DNA of 64,000 bases from Paenibacillus sp. FSL R7-0204. GTDB taxonomy: Bacteria; Bacillota; Bacilli; Paenibacillales; Paenibacillaceae. Below, piece after piece: positions 42,430 to 51,219 of this stretch. Position numbers and translations under genes: made by a program. How positions within the stretch are numbered: the stretch's first letter is position 1; the number at the start of each line of letters is the position of its first letter. Under the pieces are notes generated by a model, which was not told the DNA's origin, did not search any database, and saw only the letters and a program-made list of their open reading frames with translations. The stretch spans positions 4,154,001-4,218,000 of the forward strand of contig NZ_JBBOCA010000001.1 of the NCBI RefSeq assembly GCF_038002225.1, written 5' to 3'.

Positions 42430-43629
42430 TTAGATTAGAACAGGCTTAGCCGCAGGTGACACCTTTTCTTCACCATAGCTCCTACTGCCTTCCAGCACAA
42501 GCTCCAGCTTAATCAGCTCCGAGCGGCTGGCCAGCCGGATCGGCGGTCCCCAGGTTCCGTAGCCGGACGAGACGATGACATGCAGCTTATTTTTGAGCAG
42601 ATAGCCCCAATCCAGTTCGAACAGGCGCCGGGTAATCCAGTGATTCGGTGCAATCTGCCCCCGGTGGGTATGTCCAGACAGCAGCACATCCACTCCAGCC
42701 TCTGAAGCGATGCCAAAGCCAGTCGGTTGATGATCCATCATCAGGATCGGCTTACTGCGGTCAAGACCCTCCAGTAAAGCTTCCACGCTGAGCCGTCCAC
42801 CGGCCTCCATAGCTTCAGCAGTCTTGTCTTTGCGCCCGACCACGTAGACTCCCGAAGTCTCCACCACTTCATCCTGTAACACCTGAATGCCGACACTATG
42901 CATAACCTCCGTATACTGCGCAATCGATCCGCCGTAGTATTCGTGATTTCCCAGCACAGCGTAGACCCCATAACGTGCCTTCAGCTGCTTCAGCTGCTGC
43001 TCCATCCCATTGCGGAGAAAAGGTTCAATGCTGTCATCCAGCACATCTCCGGCCAGCAGAATGATATCCGGGTTCATCGCGTTCATCTCCCTGACCATTC
43101 TGCGCAGATGGCGGTTGCCGACAATGTTGCCCAGATGCAGGTCGGAGGCTACCGCTACCGTCAGCGGAACGCTGGTTCCGATGGATTTTTCCACCTTAAG
43201 CCGGTGGGTCCGCACCACAGTACTCCAGGCATTGCGCGATCCCCAGATCAGGAAGACGGCGAGCAATACCAGCAATGTAGTTCCTGCTTCCGTTACGAAT
43301 GCGGAGAGATTCGCGCCTGCGAGCGCCAGCACACCATAGAGCAGATCGGTCAGCGGCAGCATGATCACGGCGAACTCCATACAAGCCAGATAATAAGAGC
43401 CGATCACCTTGAACAACCTGCCTAACGGTCTCAGCGCCTGCGGCAGAGGCACCCGGCCAATCATATAAGAGAAGGAAATGACAAGAAAGACAGTCCAGTA
43501 CGCAGCAGTATTTATCCCCGGCAGCCATGCCTGGAGCAATACGGACAGATGCCATCCAATGTAGACATTCACCAGTCCAAGCACCAGCACCATGACCGCA
43601 GCCCCGGCCAGCATCCGCATGTTTTTCAC
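42430..43629 (-). CDS. Membrane metallophosphoesterase (YkuE/YaeI-like)
   Basis: 399 residues. About four membrane segments fill the first 135 residues. A calcineurin-like catalytic domain follows with its metal ligands in order: ASDLHLGN, LLAGDVLDD, LGNHEYYGG, MDHQP and SGHTHRGQ. The start is GTG 43629 behind AAGGGAGTGGG. Related proteins hydrolyse lipid or nucleotide phosphodiesters at the membrane; the substrate is unknown. It is a single gene with its own terminator. Confidence 0.92.
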   Translation of the reverse strand: MKNMRMLAGAAVMVLVLGLVNVYIGWHLSVLLQAWLPGINTAAYWTVFLVISFSYMIGRVPLPQALRPLGRLFKVIGSYYLACMEFAVIMLPLTDLLYGVLALAGANLSAFVTEAGTTLLVLLAVFLIWGSRNAWSTVVRTHRLKVEKSIGTSVPLTVAVASDLHLGNIVGNRHLRRMVREMNAMNPDIILLAGDVLDDSIEPFLRNGMEQQLKQLKARYGVYAVLGNHEYYGGSIAQYTEVMHSVGIQVLQDEVVETSGVYVVGRKDKTAEAMEAGGRLSVEALLEGLDRSKPILMMDHQPTGFGIASEAGVDVLLSGHTHRGQIAPNHWITRRLFELDWGYLLKNKLHVIVSSGYGTWGPPIRLASRSELIKLELVLEGSRSYGEEKVSPAAKPVLI

Positions 43630-43744
43630 TAAATCCCACTCCCTTAAAGTAAGTTTCTATACGATCTACTTCAAATCATAACACAAAGTATTCACCAGGT
43701 ATAAACTGTGCCGCCAACCTGTGATAAACCTGAGTTCCCCTTGG

Positions 43745-43774
43745 ACAAAAAAGAAAGGCAGCCCTGCGGCTGCC
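43745..43774 (-). terminator. Terminator after the HIT-Rpn gene
   Basis: GGCAGCC and GGCTGCC (43757-43774) form a 7-bp stem with a 4-nt loop. On the minus strand it is followed by TTTCTTTTTT. It lies 24 bp after the stop codon. Confidence 0.9.
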
Positions 43775-43797
43775 GTTGATGGAATGCGTATTTCCGT

Positions 43798-44463
43798 TTA
43801 TTGTCTTAGTCCCTTGATTTCTTCTACCGGTAAGCTGGTGGCTTCGGAAATGGTTTGCAGGTCTATACCGCGGTCTAGAAGTTTAATAGCAATTTCTTTA
43901 CTTGTCTCCGTTCTACCCTTTGCTTCGGCACTTTCAATACGGGAATGCTCATCGCTCAGCGCCTTCATCCCGGCATCATAAGCCACTCGCGCTGCGGCGT
44001 CCTGGCTCAGAAACTCTAGCGTGTCCATCGCTTTTTTCAGCATAGGTTTTTTCTCCGCCAACGCTTCTACCATTCTCCGTCTCGTCTCGCCCAGCCGTTC
44101 CCCGGCTCCGTCCGGGCGCAGCGGCTCTCCCCACAGTAGCCCGTCCCCCTCATACCGGGGAAGCACATGCATATGATAGTGGGTCAGATCATTGAATTTA
44201 CCGCCGTCGGCAATGATTCTGATCCCGTCCGGCTGGTATAGACGTTTGAGCAAGGCGGAGAGCTTTTGTGAAGTCTCCATAACAGCATGTGCAGTCTTCG
44301 CATCCATCTCATCGACGTCCCAATAGTGCTTTTTGGGCAGAATCAGGGTATGGCCTTCATTGAAGGGATCGATATCGAGTACACAGGTGATATATTCATT
44401 CTCATAGACGATATTCAGGTCAGGCTCAAGCCCGTTCGCAATTCTGCACCCCAGGCAATCCAT
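43798..44463 (-). CDS. HIT-domain protein with C-terminal Rpn-like tail
   Basis: 221 residues. The first part is a HIT nucleotide hydrolase or transferase: CLGC at the start, FNEGHTLILPKKHY, and the HxHxH active site HYHMHV at residues 95-100. From about residue 140 the protein changes: EFLSQDAAARVAYDAGMKAL, then SRIESAEAKGRTE and IAIKLLDRGIDLQTISEATS. This resembles the C-terminal tail of Rpn (PD-(D/E)XK) putative transposase nucleases. No Rpn catalytic domain is present. GGGGGGAGG precedes the ATG. The HIT call is secure; the tail origin is inference and its role unknown. Confidence 0.85.
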   Translation of the reverse strand: MDCLGCRIANGLEPDLNIVYENEYITCVLDIDPFNEGHTLILPKKHYWDVDEMDAKTAHAVMETSQKLSALLKRLYQPDGIRIIADGGKFNDLTHYHMHVLPRYEGDGLLWGEPLRPDGAGERLGETRRRMVEALAEKKPMLKKAMDTLEFLSQDAAARVAYDAGMKALSDEHSRIESAEAKGRTETSKEIAIKLLDRGIDLQTISEATSLPVEEIKGLRQ

Positions 44464-44588
44464 GATGATCCTCCCCCCTTAACAAACTGGATACTATGAT
44501 AATATCAACAGGCAATAGGATTCATATCCAAGCAGCTAATATAAAAAAAGAAATGCCTTACAGCATCTCCTTGTTCCCGATCATTCAG

Positions 44589-45002
44589 TTAGACCGCCTG
44601 GTTGCCCTTTGCAGCGATGCATTCCCCAATCAGTTTGTCACACTTGTGAATGTGATTAATTAGCCAGTCTGTCAGCGTCCGGTTCAGCTTAATGGTGGAT
44701 AAGACCGATACCCCTTTGTTCTTAATACTCTCTTCCAGATCAAGCACAGTCTGCACGAACTCAGCGTGCGTCTTCTGGTGTTCCGACAGCTCCGGGAAGC
44801 TGATATCCTTCATCAGCTGCTCTTCACTGCCGAAATGCTCCACGGTATAGTCCTTGAGGAACTTCAGCGTTTCTTCGATTTTTTCTTTGCCCTGCTGGTT
44901 GCTGCAGGCTTCAAAAAAATCATTCAGCTTCACCAGCAGCTGTCTGTGCTGACAATCAATCTTTTCTACTCCGATATCATACGAATCCTTCCAGCTAATC
45001 AT
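44589..45002 (-). CDS. Bacteriohemerythrin
   Basis: 137 residues from ATG 45002 (GGACAGGGTGAGCCT in front). The diiron ligand pattern is visible in order: IDCQHRQL, HFGSEEQLM, HQKTHAEFV and WLINHIHKCD. This four-helix protein binds oxygen or stores iron in the cytosol. It stands alone. A weak stem followed by T7 near 44545-44570 on the minus strand may end its transcript. Confidence 0.92.
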   Translation of the reverse strand: MISWKDSYDIGVEKIDCQHRQLLVKLNDFFEACSNQQGKEKIEETLKFLKDYTVEHFGSEEQLMKDISFPELSEHQKTHAEFVQTVLDLEESIKNKGVSVLSTIKLNRTLTDWLINHIHKCDKLIGECIAAKGNQAV

Positions 45003-45128
45003 AGGCTCACCCTGTCCTTTGCCATAAATCAAATAGTCAAAATATAACTAATTGTCTGCTTTTCCCTATGAAAGTTCTATTAAGAACATCACAAGGCCAA
45101 GGCGGCGTTGCCGGACAGAAGGGCGTTC

Positions 45129-46034
45129 TCAAAATAAATTCCATTCCCGGTTATACCGGTACAGCTTCGAGGGACGGTGTCCGGCATCCCGGGTGCTCTG
45201 ATCCGTCTCAATGACCCGCTCTGCGATTTTGCGGCGGAAGGCGGCGGCGAGCAGCTCTTTGCCGAGGATAATCTCATACACGCGCTGCAGCTCGGACAAG
45301 GTGAACAACGGCGGCATGAGATTGAAGATAATATCGGTATATTCCGCCTTGCCGCGCAGACGTTCGATGGCATACTGCACCATGAGCAGATGGTCAAAAG
45401 AAAACCCTGTGCTGCGCACGATCTCACGGCTGACCTGCCGGACATGCCCTTGAATCGTCTCGGTAAGCTTGACGACCCCGCTTAGCTTCTCCTGCTCACT
45501 CTCCAGTATAATCTCCACCAGTGTCTCCTGGCGGACGTCCTGCTCCAGCACCTCGCGGCGGGTCTCCAGAATGTGGTACGAAACGTCGAACCAGGCAGCT
45601 GCGGCTGCATCATCCCCTGCTTGTACGTCCAGAGCCTTGCGGTCCACTAGCGCCATGTAGGAGCAGCTGATCACCCGCATCCGCGGATCACGGTCTACAT
45701 CGCCCCAGGTATACAGCTGCTCCATGTAGATATTATCGATATTAGTCTCGCTGTACAGCTCCCGGCGGGCAGCTTCTTCTACGCTCTCACTGATCCCCAC
45801 GAACCCTCCCGGCAAGGCCCACTGTCCCAGAAAAGGATGCTCCCCGCGCTGAATCAGCAAGAGCTGCAAGGACTTATCCGCCAGCTTGCGGTAGTTATCC
45901 TGCTCCTGCTCCATTACAGTGAAAATCAGCATATCGACGGTGACAGACGGACGTTCGTAGCTGCCAACATTATAGTTTTTCAGGAATTGCTCCTCGTTTA
46001 AGCCGTTGGGGTCGGTGACTGGTTGATTTGGCAT
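45129..46034 (-). CDS. NUDIX-domain protein with C-terminal winged helix (NrtR-like architecture)
   Basis: 301 residues. The N-terminal half is a NUDIX fold with the box GGFVGISESVEEAARREL then YSETNI, where a Ser stands at the position of the first Glu of the REuxEE signature. The C-terminal part (about 205-301: YTDIIFNLMPPLFTLSELQRVYEIILGKEL) looks like the winged helix found in NrtR-type regulators and ADP-ribose-linked NUDIX proteins. It may be a regulator or a hydrolase. AAGGAG precedes the start. No NAD genes adjoin it. Confidence 0.85.
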   Translation of the reverse strand: MPNQPVTDPNGLNEEQFLKNYNVGSYERPSVTVDMLIFTVMEQEQDNYRKLADKSLQLLLIQRGEHPFLGQWALPGGFVGISESVEEAARRELYSETNIDNIYMEQLYTWGDVDRDPRMRVISCSYMALVDRKALDVQAGDDAAAAAWFDVSYHILETRREVLEQDVRQETLVEIILESEQEKLSGVVKLTETIQGHVRQVSREIVRSTGFSFDHLLMVQYAIERLRGKAEYTDIIFNLMPPLFTLSELQRVYEIILGKELLAAAFRRKIAERVIETDQSTRDAGHRPSKLYRYNREWNLF

Positions 46035-46154
46035 GGATATTCTCCTTGTCTTGAATCGATTAATAGGAATCGCTTGTTAATAACACATTGATATTATATA
46101 CATGTTCCTGCAATGCGGGCAAGTCCGGGCCAGGGCGAAGAACGTTTTTCCCAA

Positions 46155-46414
46155 TCTATATAAGACGTACTCAAGGTTTGAACTCGAAGCTTGGTCGTCG
46201 CTGCGGTGAACATTTGGACTTCCGGCCGCTGCCCGCCCCCAGGTTTCTTGATTTAAACCACTATTCGTGGTAGAAATCCGGTGACTAGCTGATGCTTACG
46301 ATGCGAGCTTTCCTGCGGAAAGCTTTCAGGCGATCGCTATCGCTCCTACAGTTCCAAATTTCCCCTCCGCTTCTTTTTGCTTTTCGTTAATTTCTTTAGT
46401 GCGCCTTATCTAAC
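46155..46414. repeat. Diverged MITE-like element, copy 3
   Basis: About 260 bp in the 448-bp gap between the NUDIX and CDF genes. The ends match imperfectly as inverted repeats (15 of 21 positions between 46155-46175 and the complement of 46394-46414). The core shares TTGGACTTCCGGCCGCTGCC and TCGCTCCTACAGTTCCAAA-like blocks with copy 1. Its ends differ from copies 1 and 2, so it is a related but distinct subfamily. Confidence 0.6.
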
Positions 46415-46482
46415 ACAAAAAATCGCCCCACCCGAAAGCAAGGCAATTCTTCATGTAACTATTCTTGTTGTACACCTGTTGG

Positions 46483-47346
46483 TCACATCGGTTCGATATG
46501 GACAAGTACGGTAGAGACCTGATGACGGTCCTTAAGCTGATCCTCGATCTCCTCCGTAATATCGTGACTCTGCACCACATTCAGACTGGAATCCACCAGC
46601 ACTGTAGTATCGACCAGCACATTATTACCGTGAATACGGGCTTTGATATCCTTAATCGACTCCACGCCTTCAATCTCAGCTACCGTCTGCTTCATCAGCG
46701 CAAGCTTACCGGCATCGAAGCCGTCGGTGAGGTCGTGTGTAGCTTTGCGGAAAATATCCCAGGCCGTCTTGCAGATCAGCAGTCCGACAATCGTGGCTGT
46801 GAGCGGATCTAACCAGGGAATTCCGAACTGTGAGCCGATAATGCCGACGAAGGCTCCCATGCTGACCAGTGCATCCGAACGGTTATCCTGCGCCACTGCA
46901 TGCATTGCATTGCTGTTCAGGTTGCGGGCAAGCCTGATGTTGTAACGGTAGACTGCAATCATAACCACAGCACAGGCAGCTGCCGTCCACGCGGCAATCA
47001 GATCAGGGGTCTCCAGCACAGGCTGAATGAATTTGTTCACACCCTGATAGAGCACTTGGAAGCCTACGGCAATCATGATAAAAGAGGCGACCAGTGCGGC
47101 AACTGTCTCTGCTCTGAAATGACCATAGCTATGGTTGGAATCCGGGGGTCTGCGGGAAATCCTAAGCCCGGTCAGGATGGCCAGAGAAGCAATAATGTCG
47201 GTGCTGTTATTCAGTCCGTCAGCCAGGAGAGCCTGAGAGCCCGACACCGTTCCTATGAATAATTTGACAGCAGATAAGAGTATGTACGCTAATAGACTTA
47301 GCCATGCTCCTTTTTCACTTTGTTTGATATCACTGTAATTTTCCAA
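46483..47346 (-). CDS. Cation diffusion facilitator transporter (possible Mn/Zn efflux)
   Basis: 287 residues with six membrane segments in the first 200 and a C-terminal cytosolic metal-binding domain. The intramembrane site motifs are ADGLNNSTD in segment 2 and DNRSDA in segment 5. The Asn-Asp pattern, with no His, fits MneP/MntE-type manganese exporters better than zinc exporters. The start is TTG 47346 with CTTTGGAGG upstream. The metal is inferred only. Confidence 0.9.
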   Translation of the reverse strand: MENYSDIKQSEKGAWLSLLAYILLSAVKLFIGTVSGSQALLADGLNNSTDIIASLAILTGLRISRRPPDSNHSYGHFRAETVAALVASFIMIAVGFQVLYQGVNKFIQPVLETPDLIAAWTAAACAVVMIAVYRYNIRLARNLNSNAMHAVAQDNRSDALVSMGAFVGIIGSQFGIPWLDPLTATIVGLLICKTAWDIFRKATHDLTDGFDAGKLALMKQTVAEIEGVESIKDIKARIHGNNVLVDTTVLVDSSLNVVQSHDITEEIEDQLKDRHQVSTVLVHIEPM

Positions 47347-47597
47347 GAAAAAGGACCTCCAAAGATTAGTATTGTTCCATACTACACGCTGAATTACGGG
47401 TGGGTCTAGAGAAACAGTGTTGCCGGACAGCGCAAGAGTTAACCCCGCTAAATAGAGTTGGGAGCCCGGAAGTAAGTTGCCACCCCCTACATTCTTTGCC
47501 CTTGTTCAACTTTGCAGTCCATCTGCTGCTGACAGGCCGGGTAACTTTTACCGCAAAACGTAGTCTAACTATATGGTGACCCTGGGTCGGCCAAGCA

Positions 47598-47636
47598 GAA
47601 ACGGCGTTGCCGTCCTCTCAAGGACGGTACCGTTTC
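47598..47636. repeat. Strong hairpin adjoining a dispersed repeat
   Basis: GAAACGG (47598-47604) pairs with CCGTTTC (47630-47636), and inside it GCCGTCCT pairs with AGGACGGT. It lies in the 420-bp gap upstream of the CDF gene and downstream of ferritin. Its last bases overlap the dispersed repeat that starts at 47631. The rest of the gap shows no gene. Confidence 0.7.
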
Positions 47637-47689
47637 AGCGAGAAATAGAAGGATAAGTTATTGTGTGAAACATATAATTTCTTATATTT
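47631..47689. repeat. Dispersed palindromic repeat, copy 2
   Basis: 59 bp, differing from 27759-27816 at a few positions and one extra base. The shared 21-nt segment ATAGAAGG...GTTAT and the GTGTGAAAC block are conserved. Confidence 0.75.
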
Positions 47690-47700
47690 GCACACAAACA

Positions 47701-47731
47701 AGCGGCTTCCCCTCTTCAGGAGAATGCCGCT
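47701..47731 (-). terminator. Terminator after ferritin
   Basis: AGCGGC and GCCGCT frame a short hairpin with a partly paired loop (CTTC/GAA-type). On the minus strand a TTGTTTGTGTG tract follows. It is placed 36 bp beyond the ferritin stop. Confidence 0.6.
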
Positions 47732-47766
47732 GAGCTTGCGTATGATCCGGTTACACTGGCTGTCCT

Positions 47767-48270
47767 CTACTCCGCTGGAGGAGTGAACGAACGTGCTGCA
47801 AATTCTGCATCCAGCATATAGAAGGCATTGCTGTCGGTTTCGATCCGTTTGAGCTTGGCGATAATGTTGCTGAAGAGCGCCTCTTCTTCCACCTGCTCAT
47901 CAATGAACCATTTCAGGAAATAGATCGTCGCATGCTCCCGTTCATCCAGGGCCAGATCCGCCAGATGATAGAATTTCTTCGTATTCTGCTGCTCATGTGC
48001 GAAGGCATGCTCGAACGCATCCAACATGGAGCTATACTCATTGTTCGGTTCAGGCATCGCCGCAAGGGTGGCCCGGTAATCGCGGTCATTCAGGAATTTG
48101 TAGATCTTCATGGCATGGAACCGTTCTTCTTCAGCCTGCACCAGAAAGAAATTGGCGAATCCGTCCAGGCTCTCACCGGAACAATACGCAGCCATCGCAA
48201 GATAGACGTGAGCAGAATAGAATTCGAAATTCATTTGTTCATTAAGCGTGTTCATTAATTGCTCTTTCAT
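47767..48270 (-). CDS. Ferritin (bacterial FtnA-type)
   Basis: 167 residues. Four-helix ferritin with MNTLNEQMNFEFYSAHVYLAMAAYC at the start, EEERFHAMKIYKFLNDR carrying ferroxidase ligands, and EHATIYFLKWFIDEQVEEEALF late in the protein. It stores iron as a 24-mer in the cytosol. GAGGTGAC precedes the ATG. It is divergent from the GH3 lipoprotein gene. I saw no clear Fur or PerR box in the 116-bp gap. Confidence 0.96.
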   Translation of the reverse strand: MKEQLMNTLNEQMNFEFYSAHVYLAMAAYCSGESLDGFANFFLVQAEEERFHAMKIYKFLNDRDYRATLAAMPEPNNEYSSMLDAFEHAFAHEQQNTKKFYHLADLALDEREHATIYFLKWFIDEQVEEEALFSNIIAKLKRIETDSNAFYMLDAEFAARSFTPPAE

Positions 48271-48386
48271 TGACAGGTCACCTCATCCTATAGTATTGAT
48301 TATGCTTGAAGCAAGCTCATATGTAATGTCTTGTTCATTCTATCATTCTTATCCGCCAAACCGCAATCGAAAGGAAGATTCCCGCG

Positions 48387-49730
48387 ATGAAATGGTTCAG
48401 CCGTAATAAAATAAAAAATAATTCCACCCGCCGCGCACTACTCCTGCTCGCAGCCTCCGCCTGCCTGCTTCTGGCAAGCGGCTGTGAGGAGAATGAAAAT
48501 TCCGCGCAGGTTAGCACCGATACCGGCTCCACCCCGGTATCGGCGTCAACCTCTCCGGCTGCTGTACAGACGCCTGCGGCAACCGAAGCTCCAGCGACTC
48601 CGTCACCAGCGGCCACGGCCACCCCTGACCCCGTCTCCCTGAAGCTCGCCGGAATGACCCTGGAGGAGAAAATCGGGCAGATGCTGCTGGTCGGCATCCA
48701 AGGCAAAACAACAGGTGCTGATGCGCGGAAGATGATTGCCGAAGATAAGGTGGGCGGAATCATTCTGTATTCGGGTAATGTCGGCAGCCTGAAGGAGCTG
48801 GTGCAGCTGACCAACGCCTTGAAGCAGAGTAATGCGGGGAATTCTGCACCGCTGTTCATGAGTGTCGATCAGGAAGGCGGCAAGGTCAGCCGTCTCCCCG
48901 CTGACTATGCCGCCTTCCCTTCGAACGCTGCTGTCGGCAAGGGAGACGATGCCGCCGCTGCCGGAACAATGGGCGAACTGCTTGCCCGGGCGGTGAAATC
49001 CTCCGGCTTCAATATGGACTTCGCGCCGGTCCTCGACATCAACAGCAACCCGGATAATCCGGTGATTGGTGACCGTTCCTTCGGCAACAGCGCAGAGCTT
49101 GTCACCCGGCTTGGCATTGCCGAGATGCAGGGACTTGAGCGTGAAGGCGTAATTCCCGTGGTTAAGCATTATCCCGGCCATGGCGATACTTCTGTAGACT
49201 CCCATCTGGAGCTGCCTGTGATCAACAAGACGGAGACCCAGCTGGCAGAACTGGAATGGCTGCCATTCCAGGCAGCGATCCGGGAGAAGGCCGATGCTGT
49301 AATGGTGGCCCATATCCTGTATCCGAAGCTCGACCCGGACAAGCCTGCCTCTCTGTCCCCAGTGATTATCGGCCAGCAGCTCCGCGGGCTGATGGGATAC
49401 GAAGGTGTAGTCATTACGGATGACATGACCATGGGCGCAATCATTAAGAATTACAGCCTCCCAGCTGCGGCAGTAGAATCTGTATTGGCCGGCAGCGATA
49501 TCCTGCTGGTCGCCCATGAATACAAGAATGAACAAACCGTTCGCGCCGCGCTGCTGGACAGCGTCAAGAACGGCAGTATCTCCGAAGCACGGATTGACGA
49601 GAGTGTCTACCGTATTCTGGCGCTGAAAGCCAAGTATCAGTTAACGGACGAGGCAGTGCCCTTGCCTGATCTCGCCGGATTGAACAGTGACATCCAGGCT
49701 TGGCGTAAGCCGTATCAGCAGAACAAGTAG
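48387..49730 (+). CDS. nagZ: GH3 beta-N-acetylhexosaminidase lipoprotein (NagZ-like)
   Basis: 447 residues. The signal peptide ends in a lipobox (LLASGC), so the enzyme is anchored to the outer face of the membrane. A Thr/Ala/Pro-rich linker follows (about 35-80). The GH3 domain has SVDQEGGKVSRLP, the NagZ motif KHYPGHGDTSVDSH (Lys260, His261, His265) and the nucleophile Asp345 in VVITDDMTMGAI. The Asp-His dyad is present, so it should remove GlcNAc from muropeptides in wall recycling, as in B. subtilis NagZ. It is monocistronic and starts behind AAAGGAAG. Confidence 0.94.
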   Translation: MKWFSRNKIKNNSTRRALLLLAASACLLLASGCEENENSAQVSTDTGSTPVSASTSPAAVQTPAATEAPATPSPAATATPDPVSLKLAGMTLEEKIGQMLLVGIQGKTTGADARKMIAEDKVGGIILYSGNVGSLKELVQLTNALKQSNAGNSAPLFMSVDQEGGKVSRLPADYAAFPSNAAVGKGDDAAAAGTMGELLARAVKSSGFNMDFAPVLDINSNPDNPVIGDRSFGNSAELVTRLGIAEMQGLEREGVIPVVKHYPGHGDTSVDSHLELPVINKTETQLAELEWLPFQAAIREKADAVMVAHILYPKLDPDKPASLSPVIIGQQLRGLMGYEGVVITDDMTMGAIIKNYSLPAAAVESVLAGSDILLVAHEYKNEQTVRAALLDSVKNGSISEARIDESVYRILALKAKYQLTDEAVPLPDLAGLNSDIQAWRKPYQQNK

Positions 49731-49813
49731 CTAACAAGCGGAGTCGGTACACTCTCAACCATTTATATACTTAGGGGAAGTTTACTCCACTAACCCTCGG
49801 GATAAACCGTCAG

Positions 49814-49944
49814 AGTTGGAAAAAAGGCACTTAATTAAGCCGAAACCATGCGCTGTGGGGAAGCAGTTGGAAAAAGTACATTTAATCCACCAAGCCCCAT
49901 AATCTCAGCAGAATTCGGTCTGATTAAGTGTTATTTATCCAACT
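49814..49944. repeat. Short inverted-repeat element with an internal third copy
   Basis: 131 bp in the 361-bp gap after nagZ. The left end (49814-49835, AGTTGGAAAAAAGGCACTTA...) matches the complement of the right end (49923-49944) in 18 of 22 positions. A further direct copy begins at 49865. GCCGAA and TTCGGT, and GGGG and CCCC, also pair, giving a large imperfect hairpin. No gene is seen in this gap. Confidence 0.65.
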
Positions 49945-50038
49945 GTTATAAGTAATTGTTCCTGCGACCATAAATTAGATGTACTATTTCCACTTAGATG
50001 ATCCGCCGCGCGCCACTCACGCCTATAATTTCTATTCA

Positions 50039-50078
50039 AAAAGCCCCAAACCCGGCAATCAACCAGGTTTGGGGCTTT
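50039..50078 (-). terminator. Terminator of the exporter operon
   Basis: AAAGCCCCAAACC pairs with GGTTTGGGGCTTT. On the minus strand it is followed by TTGAATAG after a T-rich stem end. It lies 13 bp after the adaptor gene stop. Confidence 0.88.
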
Positions 50079-50091
50079 CAACTGCTGTCAA

Positions 50092-51192
50092 CTACTGCAG
50101 AACCACGGTGTCTCCTGCCTTCAGTCCCGACAGCACCTCTGTTTTATCGGTTGTTTCCATTCCAGTCTTGATCTCTTTGCGTTCATACTGGCCGTTTCCT
50201 TTGTCCACCATAACGAAGGCAAGATCCCCTTCACGGATGACGGCGATATTGGATACAACCACCGCCTTCTCTTTGCGCGAGGTCTCGACGTCTCCGCTCA
50301 GGCTGAGGCCGCCCATCAAATGCTCGTCCGGCTGCATGGAGATAACCACCTCGAATTGCGGAAGCTGGCCGGCTGTGTTCTGTCCCGTAGTCGTTGTAGC
50401 GAACTTGGCCACTCCGGTTACCTCTCCGTCCAGGACCAGATCTTTTACGGCGGTCATCTTCACCTTCACCTTCATGCCCTTTTTAATGCGGAAGATATCC
50501 TGTTCCCCAACCTGTGCTATGAACTCTACCTTGTTCGTGTCCACAATCTTACCGATGTACTGATTGTCGGTGACGGTCTGCGGACGTTCTGTACTGCTGT
50601 CGAAGAGGAAGATGCCGTTCTCCGGTGCATGGTATACCGCAGTGTTCAGCTTCGCCTTCTTCTCCGTAAGCTCTTTGGCTTGAATCTCGGCGTTCACCTG
50701 ATTCAGCTCATCGCTCAGACGGGCGGTTTCCTGGGCAGCCAGGGCCTTCAGCCGTTCCGCTTCCGTACCGGCCGGGGCAGAAGAATCATCCTCCTGCTGC
50801 GCGACAAAAGCATTCAGTTCCCCCTCCAGCTTCGCCTTGCGGGCAGTTGCCTCCGCCGTGGAAATCTCATTACGGAGTGTGCTCTGATCCAGGGTGAAGA
50901 GCACCTGGCCCTTCTTCACCTGTGCCCCGTTCTCCACCTTCCAGGCAGTCACCTTGGAAGCAAAGGGGGCATACACCAGCGTCTCCTTCTGGTATTGTGA
51001 TCTGCCTTTGATCTGCACTGAGCTGGTTAACGTCTCTTCCGTTACCGGGAAGCTGATTACCTGCATCGGTTCAGGCGGGAGTTCAGCGGTATCATCAGCC
51101 TTGAAGAATTTGGTATATCCGAAATAACCGGCAGTGCCGATGATACCTAAGATTATGATCCATTTCAGGCTCTTCTTTAGAGTCCTTTTCAT
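50092..51192 (-). CDS. Efflux adaptor (HlyD/MacA-like membrane fusion protein)
   Basis: 366 residues. One N-terminal membrane segment (about 8-27) is followed by a first beta strand set and lipoyl-like motif (VYAPFASKVTAWKVENGAQVKKGQVLFTLD), then a coiled-coil hairpin (about 110-190), the second lipoyl half and a beta barrel. This matches MacA/YknX-type adaptors of ABC exporters. It is the last gene of the operon, 27 bp after the permease. It would link the permease with the cell wall side in this Gram-positive. Confidence 0.9.
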   Translation of the reverse strand: MKRTLKKSLKWIIILGIIGTAGYFGYTKFFKADDTAELPPEPMQVISFPVTEETLTSSVQIKGRSQYQKETLVYAPFASKVTAWKVENGAQVKKGQVLFTLDQSTLRNEISTAEATARKAKLEGELNAFVAQQEDDSSAPAGTEAERLKALAAQETARLSDELNQVNAEIQAKELTEKKAKLNTAVYHAPENGIFLFDSSTERPQTVTDNQYIGKIVDTNKVEFIAQVGEQDIFRIKKGMKVKVKMTAVKDLVLDGEVTGVAKFATTTTGQNTAGQLPQFEVVISMQPDEHLMGGLSLSGDVETSRKEKAVVVSNIAVIREGDLAFVMVDKGNGQYERKEIKTGMETTDKTEVLSGLKAGDTVVLQ

Positions 51193-51219
51193 CGTTTCGG
51201 CTTCCTTTCTAGCTTAGGG

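Noticed and set aside
44545..44575. Terminator after the hemerythrin gene
   Set aside because: The stem is only about four to five base pairs, so it is too weak to list as a separate feature despite the T run.
48271..48386. Fur or PerR box before ferritin
   Set aside because: No sequence there fits either consensus beyond a loose AT-rich match.
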